Shown one piece after another: positions 15,121 to 24,270 of a stretch of DNA of 64,000 nt. Location of the stretch: the NCBI RefSeq assembly GCF_024346715.1, contig NZ_AP024852.1, forward strand, positions 806,001-870,000, in the 5' to 3' direction. Made by a program: the position numbers and the translations under genes. This DNA is from Photobacterium swingsii (GTDB taxonomy: Bacteria > Pseudomonadota > Gammaproteobacteria > Enterobacterales > Vibrionaceae). The notes beneath the pieces were generated by a model. That model did no database searches. It was not told where the DNA came from and saw nothing but the letters and a program-made list of their open reading frames with translations. Every line of letters starts with the position of its first letter. Position 1 is the stretch's first letter.

Positions 15121-17645
15121 GTGAACTCAGTGAAACATCGGTAGCAACACAGCAGCGTTCGCCGCATTTATTATCTCGTTGGAGCTGGAGAGAGTTATGG
15201 CAAGGGCAGTTATGGCCTGTTGCTGTGGCATTAACGCTCATAATTGCGTGTGTGTTTGCGCTGTCAGCACTCGTTGTACGGGTCGAGAAGATCATGACAG
15301 ATCAGGGGCGATCCGTGTTGGCGGCAGATTTGGTTTTGGTGTCGGGTAACCCGATTGATGATGGTATTTTGGCCTCTGCATCACAGCGCGGTTTAACCGT
15401 TTCTGCGCAAACACGATTCGGCACTATGGCATTTAGTGATGAAAATATGCAGCTAGTGAGCGTAAAAGCCGTAGCCAATGATTTTCCGCTACGTGGCAAT
15501 TTAGCCTTATCGTCTGGTGGGGCTGCGCGCGTTCAATCACAGCATGTGCAGCCGGGGGAACTCTGGTTAGCTGAACGGTTATTTTCATTACTCGCGGTGA
15601 AAGAGGGTGATGATGTCATGGTAGGTGATGCGCAGTTCACCGTTTCTGGTTTAATCGCGCAAGATCCTGAATTGTCGTTTAACCCATTTAGTCAGATGCC
15701 TGCCGTGCTTATTCATTATGATGATATTGCGCGGACTGGAGCGGTGCAGCTTGGTGGTCGCGTACAGTATCGAATGTACTTTGTTGGTGCAGATGACGCC
15801 GTGGCCTCTTTTAGGCAGAGCATTGAATTGCAAGCGGGTCAGCGTTGGATCAGTGAATCAACCCAAGGTCGTACGGGGGATTTGATTGATCGAGCTCGTC
15901 AATATTTATCCTTAACCCTCATTCTGGTCATTATCATGGCCAGTGCCACCTTGGTTCTTACTTGTCAGCACTACACGACTAGCCGTCGAGAGACTGTCGC
16001 TATGATGAAAAGTCTTGGTGCACGTAAGGCATGGTTATGGCGTTGGTTGGCTGGTCAGTTATTGATGTTGTTTGCTTTTGCAGCTGTACTTGGTGTCGGT
16101 TTAGGGGCTTTACTGGAGACCTTATTACGATTGCCATTGGGGGATATTTTACCTGATCCACTGCCACCTATGGGGTTAATGCCTGTACTTACCAGTATAT
16201 TAGTGGCTTTGCTCGTGGCGATCCCTGGCATGGGGATTTCATTAATCAAACTCGTGAATACCCCTGCCATTGCAGTTATGCAGCCTGAAGGTTCTGCGCA
16301 ATCCGGTTCAGGGCTATTTAGTGTAAGTCAAGCATCACCTTGGCGCTTTGGATTGGTGCTAGTGCCCCTTGGGGCTTTATTAATTTGGTTTGGTGATAAC
16401 ACTTTAATGTGGTTAACCCTGTTAGGGTTAGCCGTCATGTTATTTTTACTGGCGGTAATCGGCGTGGCTGTCGTAGCTTTGCTGCGGAAAAAAAGGTGGG
16501 GACCTGCGATGCAGTTGGCGCTGAGTCGTATTGGTCGAAGCCCTTTAGCGACTGGGGCACAACTTGCAGCATTAACAGCATCACTGATGCTGCTAGCGGT
16601 GATATGGCTGCTACGAACAGATTTGCTCGCGGATTGGCAGCAGACTTTGCCGTCTGATGCCCCGAATGTGTTTGCACTCAATATTAGTGAAGCGGAAACT
16701 CAGCCTTATCTGGCAGCTTTAGATGAGCAAAACATTGCGCATTCTTCGATGTATCCTGTGATCCGTGGGCGTCTGGTGGCCTCCAATGGCAAGCAATTCC
16801 TTAAGGGGACTCAGACTCAGCAAGACAATACAAATACGCGAGTGGAGAGTGATCAAGAGCAGTCGGATGAAGCATTACGCCGTGAGTTAAATTTCACATG
16901 GCGTGAATCACCCCCCGTACATAATAAAGTTATAGCGGGAGCATGGGGAGGAGAAGGGACAGTATCGGTTGAGCAAGGCATTGCAGAGCGCTTGCGTATT
17001 CAAGTTGGTGATGAGTTGGCATTTACCGTGAACAGTCAGCCATTTTCAGCGATGGTCGGCAGTATCCGTCAGGTTGAGTGGCGCAATATGCGACCTAATT
17101 TTTATTTTATCTTTTCACCAGATGTGGTGGCAGAGCTTCCCGCGACTTTCTTGGTGAGTTTTCGGATCGGCGCTGATCAGAGTCCTTTGCTCAATCAACT
17201 GGGTCGTGATTACCCAACCGTGAGCCTGATGGACCTACGGATCATGGCGTCACGCATTCAGTTAATGTTACAGCAAGTGTCATTGTCGCTATCAGTACTG
17301 GCTGCGCTAGGGGTGGTAAGCGGGCTCTTACTGGTGTTGACGTTATTACGTCTTGGCTTGTCTCAGCGCCAACAAGAGATGAAGCTCTATCGTACGTTAG
17401 GGGCGAGCCGACAGCGGATCAGTGCAACGGTATGGTCTGAATACGGTATGATGGCACTGATTGCGGGTCTGATGGCCACTATGGGGGCGGAGGGTATGGT
17501 GGCAGCGTTAGTGCACTTTGGGTTTGAACTCTCGCCACAATGGCACCCATCACTTTGGCTTGGTTTACCTGTGATTGCGGTTGGGCTGGTATTAGCCTTG
17601 GCGCAAAGCATGCTGCCTAAATTACTTCAGCCGTTAAAAAGTTAA
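15117..17645 (+). CDS. ybbP: FtsX-like ABC transporter permease YbbP
   Basis: An 842-residue membrane protein with two FtsX-type permease modules. One membrane helix lies near residues 35-57. A large extracytoplasmic domain follows, then a three-helix FtsX block (about 262-380), further helices (about 415-460) and one near 480-500, a second periplasmic domain, and a C-terminal three-helix FtsX block (about 720-835). The start ATG overlaps the ybbA stop (ATGA), which implies translational coupling and equal stoichiometry. E. coli YbbP has the same size and place. It probably acts as a mechanotransmitter-type transporter rather than a classical importer. Confidence 0.92.
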   Translation: MSELSETSVATQQRSPHLLSRWSWRELWQGQLWPVAVALTLIIACVFALSALVVRVEKIMTDQGRSVLAADLVLVSGNPIDDGILASASQRGLTVSAQTRFGTMAFSDENMQLVSVKAVANDFPLRGNLALSSGGAARVQSQHVQPGELWLAERLFSLLAVKEGDDVMVGDAQFTVSGLIAQDPELSFNPFSQMPAVLIHYDDIARTGAVQLGGRVQYRMYFVGADDAVASFRQSIELQAGQRWISESTQGRTGDLIDRARQYLSLTLILVIIMASATLVLTCQHYTTSRRETVAMMKSLGARKAWLWRWLAGQLLMLFAFAAVLGVGLGALLETLLRLPLGDILPDPLPPMGLMPVLTSILVALLVAIPGMGISLIKLVNTPAIAVMQPEGSAQSGSGLFSVSQASPWRFGLVLVPLGALLIWFGDNTLMWLTLLGLAVMLFLLAVIGVAVVALLRKKRWGPAMQLALSRIGRSPLATGAQLAALTASLMLLAVIWLLRTDLLADWQQTLPSDAPNVFALNISEAETQPYLAALDEQNIAHSSMYPVIRGRLVASNGKQFLKGTQTQQDNTNTRVESDQEQSDEALRRELNFTWRESPPVHNKVIAGAWGGEGTVSVEQGIAERLRIQVGDELAFTVNSQPFSAMVGSIRQVEWRNMRPNFYFIFSPDVVAELPATFLVSFRIGADQSPLLNQLGRDYPTVSLMDLRIMASRIQLMLQQVSLSLSVLAALGVVSGLLLVLTLLRLGLSQRQQEMKLYRTLGASRQRISATVWSEYGMMALIAGLMATMGAEGMVAALVHFGFELSPQWHPSLWLGLPVIAVGLVLALAQSMLPKLLQPLKS

Positions 17646-17668
17646 TGTGTTGGCCGCACTTTGTGCGG

Positions 17669-18571
17669 CTATTTCACGGTATGAAGGGTTTCTTTTAAGG
17701 CGTGCTCCAGTTCTGGAAAGCAAAATTTAAACCCTTCAGCTTCAAGTCGAGCTGGGAGTGCACGCTGGCTGTCAAGTAGCAGGCAAGCGGATTCACCAAG
17801 CCCCATTTTTAGCAACCATTCTGGTGTACTCAATACATGAGGGCGGTGTAGTACCTTGGCTAAGGTTTGGCTAAACTGCTTATTGGTGACAGGTGACGGG
17901 GCGGTGAAATTAAACGCACCTTGTGCTGAAGGGTGCTTGAGTAAAAACAGAATGCCTTTGACCATATCCTGCAAGTGGATCCAAGGGAAATACTGATTAC
18001 CACCACCAAGAGGGCCGCCTAGCCCTAGCTGATAGGCCGGTAGCATTTTTGCTAATGCGCCGCCATGTTTAGCGAGCACGATACCTGTGCGAAGTAAGCA
18101 GACTCGGGTTTGTTCTGACTGTGCTTGCAGCGCGATATCTTCCCATTTCTGACAGACATGATGGGCAAAATCATCCTTGTTTACTTGCAGGCTCTCATCA
18201 AACATATCTTCTTTTTGATCGCCGTAGATACCAACAGCCGAACCACTAATGAAAGTGTGGGGGGGATTGTGTCCCGCCCTTAACTTATTCACTAATTCTT
18301 GGGTGATTTGCCAGCGGCTATCGCAAATCTTTTGTTTCTGCTTTTCACTCCAGCGTTTATTCACGATAGGCTCACCCGCTAGATTAATCACGGCATCAAA
18401 ACTATCGAGATTATCTAATTCAATCAGCTGGTTAATGACTTTTATATGGTGGCCTAAACGTTGATAAGCACGGGTAGTATCTCGGGTTAAGACGGTTACC
18501 TGATCATGGTTGAAGTGAGGAAGAAGCGCTTTGCCGATAAAGCCTGTTCCGCCAGTGACGAGTATGTTCAT
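17669..18571 (-). CDS. yfcH: TIGR01777-family NAD-dependent epimerase-like protein YfcH
   Basis: A 300-residue extended-SDR protein. The cofactor motif MNILVTGGTGFIGKALL begins directly at the start chosen (18571), which has GGAGAGG five bases upstream; an ATG at 18589 would add six residues. Further marks are NLAGEPIVNKRWS (about 69-81), FISGSAVGIYGDQ (about 108-120) and PWIHLQDMV (about 205-213). This matches the YfcH/SDR39U1 family, whose substrate is unknown. A short GCCGCAC/GTGCGGC hairpin with few T separates it from the convergent ybbP. Confidence 0.88.
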   Translation of the reverse strand: MNILVTGGTGFIGKALLPHFNHDQVTVLTRDTTRAYQRLGHHIKVINQLIELDNLDSFDAVINLAGEPIVNKRWSEKQKQKICDSRWQITQELVNKLRAGHNPPHTFISGSAVGIYGDQKEDMFDESLQVNKDDFAHHVCQKWEDIALQAQSEQTRVCLLRTGIVLAKHGGALAKMLPAYQLGLGGPLGGGNQYFPWIHLQDMVKGILFLLKHPSAQGAFNFTAPSPVTNKQFSQTLAKVLHRPHVLSTPEWLLKMGLGESACLLLDSQRALPARLEAEGFKFCFPELEHALKETLHTVK

Positions 18572-18624
18572 TTTAACCTCTCCCTTCAAATGCCGTGTGG
18601 GTATTCGTTTGTAACAGTCTTATG

Positions 18625-18787
18625 ATACCAATCTAACTAAGTAACTGATCGTTCTTGCTGGTTAAAATCAATGATAACTGCGTTATAGATTTTGTAGATA
18701 GAACAACTAGCTATCTGCAATCTACGCCTTGTTTTCAGTGCTTTTTCCTGCGCAATCACCTGAACATTTACTTACCCAGATTGGTAT
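18625..18787. mobile_element. MITE-like element, copy 1 (163 bp)
   Basis: Begins ATACCAATCT and ends AGATTGGTAT, perfect 10-bp terminal inverted repeats. Extended further they read ATACCAATCTAACTAAGTAA against ATACCAATCTGGGTAAGTAA. No reading frame inside. The copy at 24271-24433 has the same length and differs at only about five positions. An internal AGATAG / CTATCT stem is present. No clear target duplication beyond a possible TA. The parent transposase is not in the window. Confidence 0.85.
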
Positions 18788-19060
18788 GAGTTGTACTAGA
18801 TGATACCCCGATAATGCCTTGATAGATCACCAATTTGTATCTGGATGTATTACACGATGGTGTTGGTGCGAAGTGATAACCAGCAGATTAAGTATAACGG
18901 AGATGCAAAAATAGAATTTTAAAGGCAAATAATTGAGGGGGAATTTTTGGATACGAGACCATTTTAGAATGGCTAAAAACCATGCTAATAACAAGGGATA
19001 AATTTAACAATAGTCATATTTGTGTGCCACTTCGCGCTGTCTACATTTCAAATTGTAACC

Positions 19061-19078
19061 TAGTGTAAATTAACACTA
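19061..19078. promoter_or_regulatory. Inverted repeat in front of the DUF1538 operon
   Basis: TAGTGT-AAATTA-ACACTA, an 18-bp dyad ending 36 bp before the first start codon, in the place expected for a repressor operator or promoter-proximal site. It somewhat resembles TyrR/TrpR-type half-sites, but I assign no factor. The rest of 18788-19060 is A/T-rich with no gene seen. Confidence 0.45.
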
Positions 19079-19114
19079 TCACTAGAGTATGGAGGCATCA
19101 CAAGGGAGCGATGA

Positions 19115-19849
19115 GTGAAAGGATTCACGGCATTTTTACAGTCTATGCTCTCTAGTTTGCGCGATTTATTACCCATCATAGTCGTCATTGGTTTTTTCCA
19201 AATTATTGTGTTGCAACAACCCCTTCCTCAACTTGGCACCATAGGGTTTGGTTTATTGCTGGTGGTGCTTGGGTTGACGTTATTTGTTATCGGTTTAAAC
19301 ATGGGGCTGTTCCCTATTGGTGAGTCGATGGCACAAGCCTTTGCTCGAAAAGGGAGTGCGGCATGGCTGTTGTTTTTTGCTTTTTGTTTGGGTTTTGGGA
19401 CCACCATAGCTGAGCCTGCATTAACGGCAGTGGCGTCAGAAGCGGCAGAAGTTGCAGCAGAAGGTGGCATGATCGCGAGTAATGAAAGTGCGATGCAAGA
19501 TTACGCCTCAGGACTACGCCTAACGGTTGCTTTATCGGTGGGCGTCGCGATTGTATTGGGTGTGCTTCGTATCCTGAAAGGTTGGCCAATCCATCGAATG
19601 ATCATTGGTGGCTATAGCTTAGTGATGGTGATGACATGGTTTGCTCCTCCAAGCATTATTGGTATTGCTTATGATTCGGGCGGGGTGACGACATCGACTA
19701 TTACCGTCCCTCTAGTCACTGCGCTCGGAGTCGGTCTTGCCTCTTCCATTAAAGGACGAAACCCTATGGTTGATGGATTTGGCTTGATCGCTTTTGCCTC
19801 TCTCACTCCAATGATCTTTGTGATGGCATATGGCTTATGGATAGCTTGA
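19115..19849 (+). CDS. DUF1538 membrane protein, subunit A
   Basis: A 244-residue protein with about six or seven membrane segments. It starts with GTG at 19115 (GGGAG about 8 bp upstream); an ATG at 19111 is in another frame and is a decoy. Conserved blocks are GESMAQAF (about 69-76), [11 protein letters not shown] (about 94-104), [20 protein letters not shown] (about 185-204) and [20 protein letters not shown] (about 213-232). The same blocks recur in the next gene, so the two are paralogues. Larger members of the family, as I recall, carry two such halves in one chain. No function known to me; conserved polar residues in helices suggest a transporter. Confidence 0.88.
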   Translation: MKGFTAFLQSMLSSLRDLLPIIVVIGFFQIIVLQQPLPQLGTIGFGLLLVVLGLTLFVIGLNMGLFPIGESMAQAFARKGSAAWLLFFAFCLGFGTTIAEPALTAVASEAAEVAAEGGMIASNESAMQDYASGLRLTVALSVGVAIVLGVLRILKGWPIHRMIIGGYSLVMVMTWFAPPSIIGIAYDSGGVTTSTITVPLVTALGVGLASSIKGRNPMVDGFGLIAFASLTPMIFVMAYGLWIA

Positions 19850-19862
19850 AAGGAGTCTTGGT

Positions 19863-20654
19863 ATGAGCCTAATTGCTAGCACCGCCCAACATTTCCTGTC
19901 GACCTTCTTTGGTACTGTTCGTGACGTGATGCCGATCGTGATCATTATGTTTGGCTTTCAGTTTGCGGTGTTACGTCGCCCCGTTAAAAATTGGCGCAAA
20001 GTGGTGGCTGGCTTTGTGTTGGTTATCTTTGGTTTGTCTTTTTTCCTGATGGGGCTAGAGCTGGCGCTATTTCCATTAGGTGAGTCGATGGCACAGCAGC
20101 TAACGGCCCCTGCCTTTTTGTTCGATAGTGATGAAGTGATCCCGTTACACATTGACTGGTCTGAGTATTATTGGGTGTACTTGTTTGCCGCGGCTATCGG
20201 CTTTAGCACCACGATTGCAGAACCCTCTTTGATTGCGGTGGCAATTAAGGCCAGCCAAGTCTCAGGGGGGACGATAAAAGTCAACGGGCTGCGTATTGCT
20301 GTCGCACTTGGTGTTGCCATGGGGATCGCATTGGGAAGCTACCGTATTGTGGCGGGAGACCCTCTGCATTATTACATTTTGGTTGGTTACATCATTGTTG
20401 TAGTGCAAACCTTTTTTGCGCCCAAGATGATAGTGCCATTGGCGTATGACTCAGGTGGGGTCACCACATCAACCGTAACAGTGCCAATTGTTACAGCTTT
20501 AGGGCTTGGTCTTGCCTCGACAGTGCCGGGACGAAATCCCATGCTAGATGGTTTTGGTTTGATTGCATTTGCCAGTTTGTTTCCGATGATGACAGTAATG
20601 GGTTATGCCCAACTATCGGTATGGCGAGAAAGGAGATCAGAGAATGCGCTTTAA
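19863..20654 (+). CDS. DUF1538 membrane protein, subunit B
   Basis: A 263-residue paralogue of the preceding gene, 13 bp after it, with AAGGAG before the ATG. It repeats [39 protein letters not shown] and [20 protein letters not shown] in the same order. In place of subunit A's direct run it has a short hydrophilic stretch (about 84-97) before the GFSTTIAEP helix. The two proteins most likely form a heterodimer equal to one two-domain DUF1538 transporter. The 3' end overlaps the PII-like gene by 11 bp, which implies coupled translation. Confidence 0.88.
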   Translation: MSLIASTAQHFLSTFFGTVRDVMPIVIIMFGFQFAVLRRPVKNWRKVVAGFVLVIFGLSFFLMGLELALFPLGESMAQQLTAPAFLFDSDEVIPLHIDWSEYYWVYLFAAAIGFSTTIAEPSLIAVAIKASQVSGGTIKVNGLRIAVALGVAMGIALGSYRIVAGDPLHYYILVGYIIVVVQTFFAPKMIVPLAYDSGGVTTSTVTVPIVTALGLGLASTVPGRNPMLDGFGLIAFASLFPMMTVMGYAQLSVWRERRSENAL

Positions 20655-20994
20655 ATTGCTAGTAGCGTTTGTTGAAGATGATAAAAGTGATGCAGTGCTT
20701 GATGCTGCACGGGAAGCTGGAGCTACAGGGGCTACCGTTATTAATAACGCCCGTGGAGAAGGGCTTCATAAGAAAACCACCTTCTTTGGCTTATCACTTG
20801 AAGTTCAGCGCGATGTGATTTTATTTTTAGTGGAAGAGCACCTTGCGCGCCATATTCTTGAAACTATCGAGCAAGTCGGTGAATTTGATTCAACATCGGG
20901 GCAGGGTATTGCGGTTCAAATTGATGTAGAAGATGCCGTTGGCGTTGCCCACCAAGTCGAGCAGCTGACAAAAGTTGTGGAGGATAAATTATGA
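20644..20994 (+). CDS. PII-like (GlnB-related) regulatory protein
   Basis: A 116-residue protein with the PII fold pattern: a first strand FKLLVAFVEDD, an ATGATVINNARGEG turn leading into a short T-loop region (about residues 37-52), and a second half VILFLVEEHLARHILETIEQ. The loop lacks the Tyr51 site that GlnD uridylylates in classical GlnB/GlnK, so control by nucleotide or metabolite binding is more likely. PII-type proteins usually gate transporters directly (GlnK-AmtB). Its place inside a membrane-protein operon fits that role for the DUF1538 pair. The start at 20644 overlaps the previous gene, with AAGGAG upstream; the stop overlaps the next start. Confidence 0.82.
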   Translation: MRFKLLVAFVEDDKSDAVLDAAREAGATGATVINNARGEGLHKKTTFFGLSLEVQRDVILFLVEEHLARHILETIEQVGEFDSTSGQGIAVQIDVEDAVGVAHQVEQLTKVVEDKL

Positions 20995-21395
20995 GTGAGG
21001 CAGCGATCGTTAGAGTTCGTGATGTCATGATGAATACTTATGCCATGGTTGAAGGTGTGACGACAGTGGCGGAGGCCATTGGTATTGCTAAGCAGCAGCA
21101 AGTAAAAGCGCTTATCGTGAATAAGCGTGATGCGGATGATGAGTTTGGTATTGTGCTTATGAATGACATCGCCAAAAACGTATTAGCGAAAGACCGCTCT
21201 CCAAAGCGGACGAACGTGTATGAAATCATGACCAAGCCGGCCTTATCTGTGAGTGGTTCGATGGATGTGCGTTATTGTGCGCGTTTGTTTGAACGCTTTG
21301 GGGTGAGCCGTGCACCAGTGATCGAAGATGGCAAAGTGTTAGGGATGGTGAGTTACAACAATATTGTACTCAACGGCATGCTGCGAGACGAGTAA
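20991..21395 (+). CDS. Two-CBS-domain protein
   Basis: A 134-residue protein made of a CBS pair (Bateman module). Each half ends in the characteristic pattern: VKALIVNKRD...FGIVLMNDIAKNV (about 34-61) and VSRAPVIEDGKVLGMVSYNNIV (two blocks, about 103-124), and each starts with V-x-D/E-x-M (VRDVMMN, VYEIMTK). Such modules bind AMP, ATP, S-adenosylmethionine or c-di-AMP and gate partner proteins. The ATG overlaps the stop of the PII-like gene (ATGA). A PII protein and a CBS protein in one operon means two nucleotide sensors for the same membrane complex. Confidence 0.87.
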   Translation: MSEAAIVRVRDVMMNTYAMVEGVTTVAEAIGIAKQQQVKALIVNKRDADDEFGIVLMNDIAKNVLAKDRSPKRTNVYEIMTKPALSVSGSMDVRYCARLFERFGVSRAPVIEDGKVLGMVSYNNIVLNGMLRDE

Positions 21396-21477
21396 CGGCT
21401 ATATGGGGGACAAATTCGCAATCTGAGCACGATGGGCGTAACATGTTCCTCATCTCAGAACCTATGAATTTGTTACG

Positions 21478-22029
21478 ATGAAATTGTTTTTTGCCTCTGA
21501 CTTACACGGTTGTGCTGAGAGCACCCGTACCATGCTGGCTGCGTTTGAACAAAGCGGCGCTGAGCACTTAATCTTATTGGGGGATGTGTTAAACCATGGC
21601 CCTCGTAATGCCCTGCCTGCTGGTTATGCGCCGATAGAAGTTGCTGATCAATTAAACCAATATGCCGATCGTATCTTGGCTGTACGTGGTAATTGCGACA
21701 GCGATGTTGATCAGATGCTGCTCGACTTCCCTATGATGGCGGATTACAACTGGGTTCTCCTGCCAACGGGGCGCCGCTTATTTCTGACCCATGGCCACCT
21801 TTACCATGCGGATAAACACCCTCGATTACGCCAAGGCGATGTGATTGTTTCGGGTCATACGCATTTACCCGTAGCACAAGCACATGGCGACTATTTTGCG
21901 TTTAACCCTGGCTCAACCACTATTCCACGTGGTGAGCACCAAGCCAGTTTTGGTCTGTTAGAAGACAATAAACTGTCAGTGGTAAGCTTTACGGGCGAGA
22001 CCTTGTGTTCAGTTGTACTGAGTGATTAA
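21478..22029 (+). CDS. yfcE: Phosphodiesterase YfcE
   Basis: A 183-residue metallophosphoesterase. The metal-binding motifs are all present in order: SDLHG (about 7-11), GDVLNHGPR (about 36-44), RGNCDSDV (about 71-78), THGHLY (about 103-108) and SGHTHLP (about 124-130). The length equals E. coli YfcE, a Mn-dependent phosphodiesterase of unknown physiological substrate. It lies 82 bp after the CBS gene, so it may be read from the same operon or its own promoter. Confidence 0.93.
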   Translation: MKLFFASDLHGCAESTRTMLAAFEQSGAEHLILLGDVLNHGPRNALPAGYAPIEVADQLNQYADRILAVRGNCDSDVDQMLLDFPMMADYNWVLLPTGRRLFLTHGHLYHADKHPRLRQGDVIVSGHTHLPVAQAHGDYFAFNPGSTTIPRGEHQASFGLLEDNKLSVVSFTGETLCSVVLSD

Positions 22030-22063
22030 TATCACGTGACCCGTGAGTGAAAATGATGATAGT

Positions 22064-22087
22064 AAACGCACTTCGGTGCGTTTTTTT
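22064..22087 (+). terminator. Terminator after yfcE
   Basis: AAACGCAC / GTGCGTTT with a TTCG tetraloop and a seven-T run. Confidence 0.9.
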
Positions 22088-22286
22088 GTAGCTAAAACTC
22101 TTTTAGATGTTATTGAATGAAAATGTGATTTGTCAGTAATACTTGGCTTTTAGGTGTTTAGGGATGAGGTGAGCAGGCTTTGACAGAAACCTAACATGCA
22201 GCGCTAGAACAATAAGCACAAAGGTGCAATGCTTAGTGACATTAGCGTAACACTGATGTGCGCGACAACGTATGAATAGGCAGAAT

Positions 22287-23009
22287 ATGAACAAGAATTT
22301 ATTAGGGATAGCGCTTGGTAGTTTGTTGATTGCGTCGGGGCTAGGGGCGAGTGGTTATTTCATTGGTCAGACAATGTATAACGCCAAAGTCGCAATGAAT
22401 ACGGCTGAAGTGAAAGGGTTAGCGGAGCAGCGTGTTGAGGCTGATATCGCAAACTGGTCACTGAGTTTTTCAAACCAAGTGAAGAGTAAAGCAGCGATCC
22501 CTTCGTTGTATCAAGTTGCCGAAAAGCAGCAGCAAGAAATTGTCGATATATTGAAAGCGAATGGTTTTACTGACGACGAAATTACGATTGGTTTGATCGA
22601 TTACAGTACCTATGAATACCGTGATGAAAACCAAGTGGTTGTCGAACAAGATCATGACTTAACGGGCACCATTAGCTTAGAAACGACCAAGACCCATGAA
22701 ATCGCCAAGGTACGTGCTGCGGTCAACAAGTTAATAGCGAAAGGCTACAATATTTCGAACCATGCGCCGACGTACCGATTTACCAAGCTGAATCAAATTA
22801 AGCCTGAAATGCTGAAAACGGCGACTAAGAATGCGCGTATTGCTGCCAATGAGTTCGCTGAAAATGCGGGAGTTAAAGTGGGCAGTATCCGTTCTGCACG
22901 CCAAGGTAATTTCTCAATTACCGATGCGGGGCAAGAATACGGTGATTTGTATAAAATTGAGAAAGATATTCGCGTTGTTACCAGTATTGAATTTTACTTA
23001 ACGGAATAG
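22287..23009 (+). CDS. SIMPL-domain (DUF541) protein
   Basis: A 240-residue envelope protein from the ATG at 22287, preceded by AGGCAG; an in-frame ATG at 22272 would add five residues. A signal anchor occupies about residues 4-27 (LGIALGSLLIASGLGASGYF). The rest is a SIMPL domain, recognised from AEVKGLAEQRVEADIANWSL, the central YEYRDENQVVV and the C-terminal KIEKDIRVVTSIEFYL. SIMPL/DUF541 proteins such as E. coli YggE are periplasmic and linked to oxidative-stress resistance, with no known enzyme activity. Single gene with its own upstream region (22088-22286, nothing recognised). Confidence 0.82.
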   Translation: MNKNLLGIALGSLLIASGLGASGYFIGQTMYNAKVAMNTAEVKGLAEQRVEADIANWSLSFSNQVKSKAAIPSLYQVAEKQQQEIVDILKANGFTDDEITIGLIDYSTYEYRDENQVVVEQDHDLTGTISLETTKTHEIAKVRAAVNKLIAKGYNISNHAPTYRFTKLNQIKPEMLKTATKNARIAANEFAENAGVKVGSIRSARQGNFSITDAGQEYGDLYKIEKDIRVVTSIEFYLTE

Positions 23010-23100
23010 TGTAATTTCACGGTATTGAGTAGCACGAACTCTGGGCGGTGAAATGTGTTCATCGCCCGTTGTTTTATTCTTCTATTGTTACTAGTGATTA

Positions 23101-23379
23101 CTACTTGCTATCTGAGTGGCCCAAATCGCGTTCAGGATCGATGATATCGCGTACTCGCTGCTTCAATACCTTCGCTTCAGGAAAGCCACCATCGACTTTA
23201 CGTTCCCAAATTTGCTCACCATTACATATGATACGAAAGTGACCACCGGTATCTGGGTGAAGGCTAACAGTCTTAATTTCTTCGCTAAAGGTGTGCAGTA
23301 ATTCTTGGGTGAGCCAAGTTGAGCGCAACATCCAATTACATTGACGGCAGTAATAAATATCAATTTTTGCTTTTTCCAT
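23101..23379 (-). CDS. SelT/SelW/SelH (Rdx)-family protein
   Basis: A 92-residue thioredoxin-like Rdx protein. The redox motif is CRQC at residues 11-14 (IYYCRQCNW), where selenoprotein members have CxxU; here both positions are Cys. LRSTWLTQELL and the GGFPEAKVLKQRVRD block (about 64-78) are typical. GGAAG lies about 9 bp before the ATG. Rdx proteins are presumed thiol oxidoreductases. It is upstream of, and opposite in direction to, the SIMPL gene and may share transcription with the TauE-type gene. Confidence 0.87.
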   Translation of the reverse strand: MEKAKIDIYYCRQCNWMLRSTWLTQELLHTFSEEIKTVSLHPDTGGHFRIICNGEQIWERKVDGGFPEAKVLKQRVRDIIDPERDLGHSDSK

Positions 23380-23424
23380 GTCGCGATCTTCCTGTACGTT
23401 TCATTTAAGTGCTAAAGCGATTGA

Positions 23425-24186
23425 TTAAAAACCAAATAGTAATTTAAAGCCAATAACAAAAGTCAGTAGCTCAAAGCATCGCTTGATCAAGCGGTTACTT
23501 TTCTGTGTGGCAAGGTGAGCGCCAAGATAACCGCCTAATAGTGAGCCGAGTAATAACACTGGGATCCAAGGCCAATATATTTCTGCGCCTGCGGTGTACA
23601 TGGTGACGGCACCTATGCCGTTCCAAAATAGTCCGACACTCACCAAGGTCAGCGCCACTGCTCGTTTGTAATCAAAACCAAACCAGCGCACCAGAAATAG
23701 CGTCACAAATAAACCCGTCCCCGCCGTCAGTGAGCCATTGAGAATACCGATGAGTGCTAAACCAAGTCCGCCTAAGAGCATGCCGACGTGATTACGGTGC
23801 TGTGGTTGCTCTGTTTGACCGAGCTCTTTTTGAAACAGTGAATAGAGACCAAGCCCTACAATTAAGCCACCGAGTAAGGCTTCAGCAATTCGCCCTGGTA
23901 CAAAAAGGATCACATTGGCGCCGAGGATAACGCCAAGAGACCCAGCTGCCACGACATACGCAGCTAAAGTCCAGTTTAACGAGCCAGATCGGATATGTTT
24001 GATGGCGGCACCGACACCAAGGGCGACACTGGCAACTTTGTGGGTAGCAAGCGCAATGCTAAAAGGGAGCCCAAGAAATATCAGTAAGGGAAACTGGATC
24101 AGCCCTGCGCCACCGCCTGAGAGGGAGGCGAGGGTGTTTGAAATCAATGAGCCGATAAAAAGGCCAAGGGTGTTGATGACATCCAT
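23425..24186 (-). CDS. TauE/SafE-family sulfite/organosulfonate exporter
   Basis: A 253-residue protein with about eight membrane helices from the ATG at 24186; an ATG at 24231 would add 15 residues and neither start has a good ribosome site. The first half of the family motif is SLSGGGAGLIQFPLLIFLG (about 20-38) and the second half repeats it as GILNGSLTAGTGLFVTLFLV (about 146-165). TauE/SafE members export sulfite, sulfoacetate or related anions. It ends 45 bp before the Rdx gene on the same strand, so the two may form an operon. The substrate is unknown. Confidence 0.85.
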   Translation of the reverse strand: MDVINTLGLFIGSLISNTLASLSGGGAGLIQFPLLIFLGLPFSIALATHKVASVALGVGAAIKHIRSGSLNWTLAAYVVAAGSLGVILGANVILFVPGRIAEALLGGLIVGLGLYSLFQKELGQTEQPQHRNHVGMLLGGLGLALIGILNGSLTAGTGLFVTLFLVRWFGFDYKRAVALTLVSVGLFWNGIGAVTMYTAGAEIYWPWIPVLLLGSLLGGYLGAHLATQKSNRLIKRCFELLTFVIGFKLLFGF

Positions 24187-24270
24187 GAAAGTAAAGCTTA
24201 TCCGTAAGCGTAGTAGCGTGCTAACTAGCATACGGACTGACGTGTAAGATTGGAATGGTTATAAGGGCTA

